Source: Poecilobothrus nobilitatus
Lineage: Eukaryota; Arthropoda; Insecta; Diptera; Dolichopodidae
DNA length: 64,000 nt
Assembly: GCA_947095535.1 (NCBI GenBank)
Contig: OX352774.1
Location: 238,477,825 to 238,541,824, forward strand
Direction of reading: 5' to 3'
Part shown: one piece after another, positions 62,401 to 64,000 of the stretch
How the letters are laid out: each line of letters starts with the position of its first letter
Position numbering within the stretch: position 1 is the stretch's first letter
The notes under the pieces: model-generated
Databases searched by the model: none
The model's input: the letters and a program-made list of their open reading frames with translations, nothing else
What the model was told of the DNA's origin: nothing
Translations under genes and position numbers: made by a program

Positions 62401-63499
62401 CATCTTTTCAGATACCTAGTTTCAATATAAATTGAGTTATTTTCATATAAAGAATAAATGTGTATGGTAGCTATTCGCGCCCGTAGTCCGAACTTGTTGA
62501 ATTTTAATAGGGAAACTAACAATTTTACAAAGTGACGTGATAAAAATTTAAGAACCTTAGCCCCTGTGTTTTTTGGATTATCGTGCGGACGGACAAACGG
62601 ACGTACATGGCTTTATCAAGTAATTTTTCGATCAATACACTTGAGTCTCTATCTAGTTAAACACCTTTAAGGTTTCACAAACATAATGGCAAATTTATTA
62701 TACTCTTGAACTATATTCATACGGTTATAAAAAAATAATAAAAAATTATTTAATACCACATAATGGAAGAAAATCAATTTTGGACATATTTCAAACAAAA
62801 AGTTTTTCATATTCATTATATGAAATTTTTATATACATAGATAAAATAACTTTTCCCTATTTGACAATACTTACTTATATAATGTTCTAAACCAAGACTT
62901 GTTAATAATGAATGAATATCTTTATGCTGTGACAGTTGCATACGACGTGTATATGGTGTTGAATCAACAATACCAGTTGTTGCACCTAAATTATATGGTG
63001 AAACTTGTGCACTAACAGGAGTTGTACCAATCATATTGTTACCACCGCTAACAACATTACTATTATTGCTTCCACCATTAGCATTTCCACTACCAATAGG
63101 AACAGTTGACGTTGCTTGTTGTTGTTGTGGTGTTTGTTGTTGTTGTTGTGGAGTAATATGTTGTTGTTGTTGTTGCTGTTGATGATGATAATGATGTAGA
63201 TGAAGAGCTGGATTTAGATGTGTTGTTGGAGTTGTTGTTGTAGTTATTGGTGTTGTAATATTACTATTATGATTATTATTGTTGTTAGTACTTGCTGAAC
63301 TGTTATTATTACGATTCCATGTCATTCCAATATCATCAACAGTTTCAAGTGGTGCTGGTGATGTTCTACTTAAACCCAAACCAATCCAGTTGGCATTTGG
63401 TGTACGTAATTCACCATGTGGTTGACGTTCCATTGCTTTATAACCCAAAATTCGTTTCATATCAAAATCAAATGTTTGTGGTGTATGTTGTTGTTGATG
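59220..63499 (-). CDS. BicC: Bicaudal-C, C-terminal part (two exons, 5' part outside the window)
   Basis: Spliced coding region made of 63499-62875 joined to 59431-59220. The join restores one reading frame: the upstream exon ends after LGLEHYI plus one base, the downstream exon supplies the other two, giving a lysine codon and LEHYIKVFVLNEIDLEMF, a typical SAM-domain core. The SAM domain continues with ELGIKAFGARKKLLVAI. Together the exons encode 278 residues, about the C-terminal third of the fly protein; the N-terminal KH RNA-binding domains must lie beyond 64000. Known of the family: BicC is a cytoplasmic RNA-binding translational repressor that recruits the CCR4-NOT deadenylase, acts in oogenesis and Wnt/planar-polarity signalling, and polymerises through its SAM domain. 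Seen here: the SAM core, a low-complexity Q/H/N/T-rich linker and a conserved-looking motif before it. Inference: an intact, functional gene, since both exons are open and the splice sites are canonical. Another SAM/KH protein is possible but less likely. Confidence 0.93.
60480..60665. repeat. Dispersed repeat X fragment in the BicC last intron
   Basis: Contains two close copies of the module AACTTAACTTCTTTTGYCAA (60535 and 60593, 58 bp apart) with an AAATTTCAAATATCAAC module between, and CCGAACTTGTTG at its start, all shared with repeat X at 33890-36040. Confidence 0.45.
60775..61450. repeat. Three diverged ~210-bp tandem units in the BicC last intron
   Basis: The block recurs three times in tandem. 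The anchor CCATAATAGCACAT is at 60896 and 61103, with a diverged form (CCGTAATGTCAAAT) at 61316, giving periods of 207 and 213 bp. Each unit also carries a 'TCCTGARC' module, TCNATTTCTATYTCGYCTTTT, a 'GTACCRA..AARGAA' module, and, between units, AAAAGGTTTTTAATAT and TTTTTAAGACGA. Divergence between units is large, so the duplication is old. Confidence 0.65.
62160..62725. repeat. Dispersed repeat X copy inside the BicC last intron
   Basis: Shares with 35780-36040 the sequence TATGGTAGCTATTCGCGCCC (diverged), CGAACTTGTTGAATTT, GGGAAACTAACAATTTTACA and, at the far end, TTTCACAAACATAATGGCAA and AAATTTATTATACTC. Between them lies GCGGACGGACAAACGGACGT (62583-62602), a degenerate GGAC/GTCC repeat like that in the Helentron-like family but in repeat X context. 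It lies about 150 nt from the splice donor. Confidence 0.55.
62875..63499 (-). CDS. BicC: BicC penultimate exon: low-complexity linker and first part of SAM domain
   Basis: The exon is 625 nt. The acceptor is a pyrimidine-rich tract ending in AATTAAG (AG at 63501-63500), and the first codons read HQQQHTPQTFDFD in phase 0. The donor is A|GTAAGTAT at 62874, a near-consensus site in phase 1. Residues 14-50 (MKRILGYKAMERQPHGE and on through GLGLSRTSPAP) form a non-repetitive block. Then come poly-N (about 60-80), a T-rich stretch, an HLHHYHH block and three poly-Q runs (about 105-130), and an S/G/N-rich spacer. From about residue 190 KDIHSLLTSLGLEHYI begins the SAM domain. Reading through the donor adds 19 codons and stops (at 62816), losing most of the SAM domain, so splicing is required. 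CAG/CAA triplet runs make this exon prone to length variation. Confidence 0.92.
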
Positions 63500-64000
63500 C
63501 TTAATTGAAAAAGAAAAAATTAAGTGACGAATAAAAATAAAGTAATAGTACGTTCACAAACACTTGATTTTGAGAAATCGAGATGATTTCGAAAATTAAG
63601 TTGATTTCGTTTTTTTTTTTTTGATTTGCCATACATTTTTCAAAAATTTGTCTGTCAAAAAAAATCAGCTCATTACTTGATTTTCTGAAAATCACCTCAA
63701 AATCATCTTGTTCGTTCATGAATTTTCGATTTTAGATTATTTTAAAAAATTTTTCATAAACCTTGCTTTTTTGAATTTGTTGTCAAAAATCAAAACAAAA
63801 ATTTTGTTGATAGCAGCAGATTCAAAAAGGAAATATTTTCTATTGTCTAGACGGAAAAATAAAAATGGAAAAATGATACAAAAAAAAATTTAATTGGAAT
63901 GAGAATTCCATTAAATTGTTAATTTCCAAATCTATTTTAAATTTTTTCAAATATTATTTTATTTATTTACTTTTAACAATAACTTAACTTTTAACTTTTT
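63500..64000 (-). other. BicC: BicC upstream intron (partial)
   Basis: Sequence immediately upstream of the exon acceptor: a polypyrimidine run on the minus strand next to the AG, then AT-rich sequence. I see no further BicC-like peptide on the minus strand up to the window edge, so the next exon lies beyond it and the intron is longer than 500 nt. Small ORFs at 63501-63719 and 63708-63893 look incidental. Confidence 0.7.

Larger units (their letters stand above)
59432..62874 (-). other. BicC: BicC last intron (3,443 nt, phase 1, interrupts the SAM domain)
   Basis: Bounded by GTAAGT at 62874-62869 and TTGCAG at 59437-59432. It holds long A/T tracts plus dispersed repeats annotated separately at 60480-60665, 60775-61450 and 62160-62725. 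Short ORFs inside it (for example at 60557 and 61176) are repeat-derived and carry no recognisable domain. Confidence 0.85.

Noticed and set aside
63292..63504. 70-codon plus-strand ORF
   Set aside because: Antisense of the BicC penultimate exon.

Overview
This window is AT-rich eukaryotic DNA (roughly four-fifths A+T by eye) with long homopolymer tracts, abundant (TA)n and many decayed mobile elements. The one protein gene I can support is the 3' end of Bicaudal-C (BicC) on the minus strand at 59220-63499: two exons joined by a 3,443-nt GT-AG intron that falls inside the C-terminal SAM domain. The BicC match, (GTCC)n microsatellites inside dispersed elements (described for fly mini-me/DINE-type elements) and insect-style non-LTR and SINE relics point to an insect, most likely a dipteran with a large, repeat-rich genome. 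I cannot name the species.

Layout. 1-7660: AT-rich non-coding sequence with no recognisable gene. 7660-9722: inverted-repeat (MITE-like) termini, an (AC)n-containing repeat and diverged ~117-bp tandem units. 13600-13930: relic of a non-LTR retrotransposon RNase H C-terminus. 18890-25870: a dense graveyard with two decayed Helentron/DINE-like copies, several RTE-like reverse-transcriptase relics on both strands and tandem-repeat modules. 27085-27400: inverted arrays of short repeats around ~130-bp units. 29262-29990 and 46270-46865: two relics of a second non-LTR family. 33890-36040: a Helentron-like element nested inside another dispersed repeat. 36541-36805, 45589-45950, 47217-47406 and 51194-51307: tRNA-derived SINE copies and tRNA-like sequences. 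39096-39750: an inverted Helentron-like copy. 43003-43574: a MITE with long terminal inverted repeats. 49127-50157: an internally deleted copy of the element at 34051. 55370-55700: a very decayed Helentron-like piece. 57389-57800: a foldback-like inverted repeat built of ~20-bp units. 59220-63499: BicC, whose last intron itself holds three dispersed or tandem repeats. 63500-64000: the next upstream BicC intron.

The 59 kb downstream of BicC contain no exon I can recognise. They could be an intergenic desert, or could lie within a very large intron of a neighbouring gene; the sequence alone does not decide. Short ORFs there are explained by AT-rich low-complexity sequence or by the antisense of mobile-element relics. 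I found no CRISPR array, operon or other prokaryotic feature, and no convincing new multi-gene system. What is new to look at is mostly mobile-element structure: a full-length and deletion-derivative Helentron-like pair, a SINE family with structural variants, and foldback-like elements with tandem-repeat arms.
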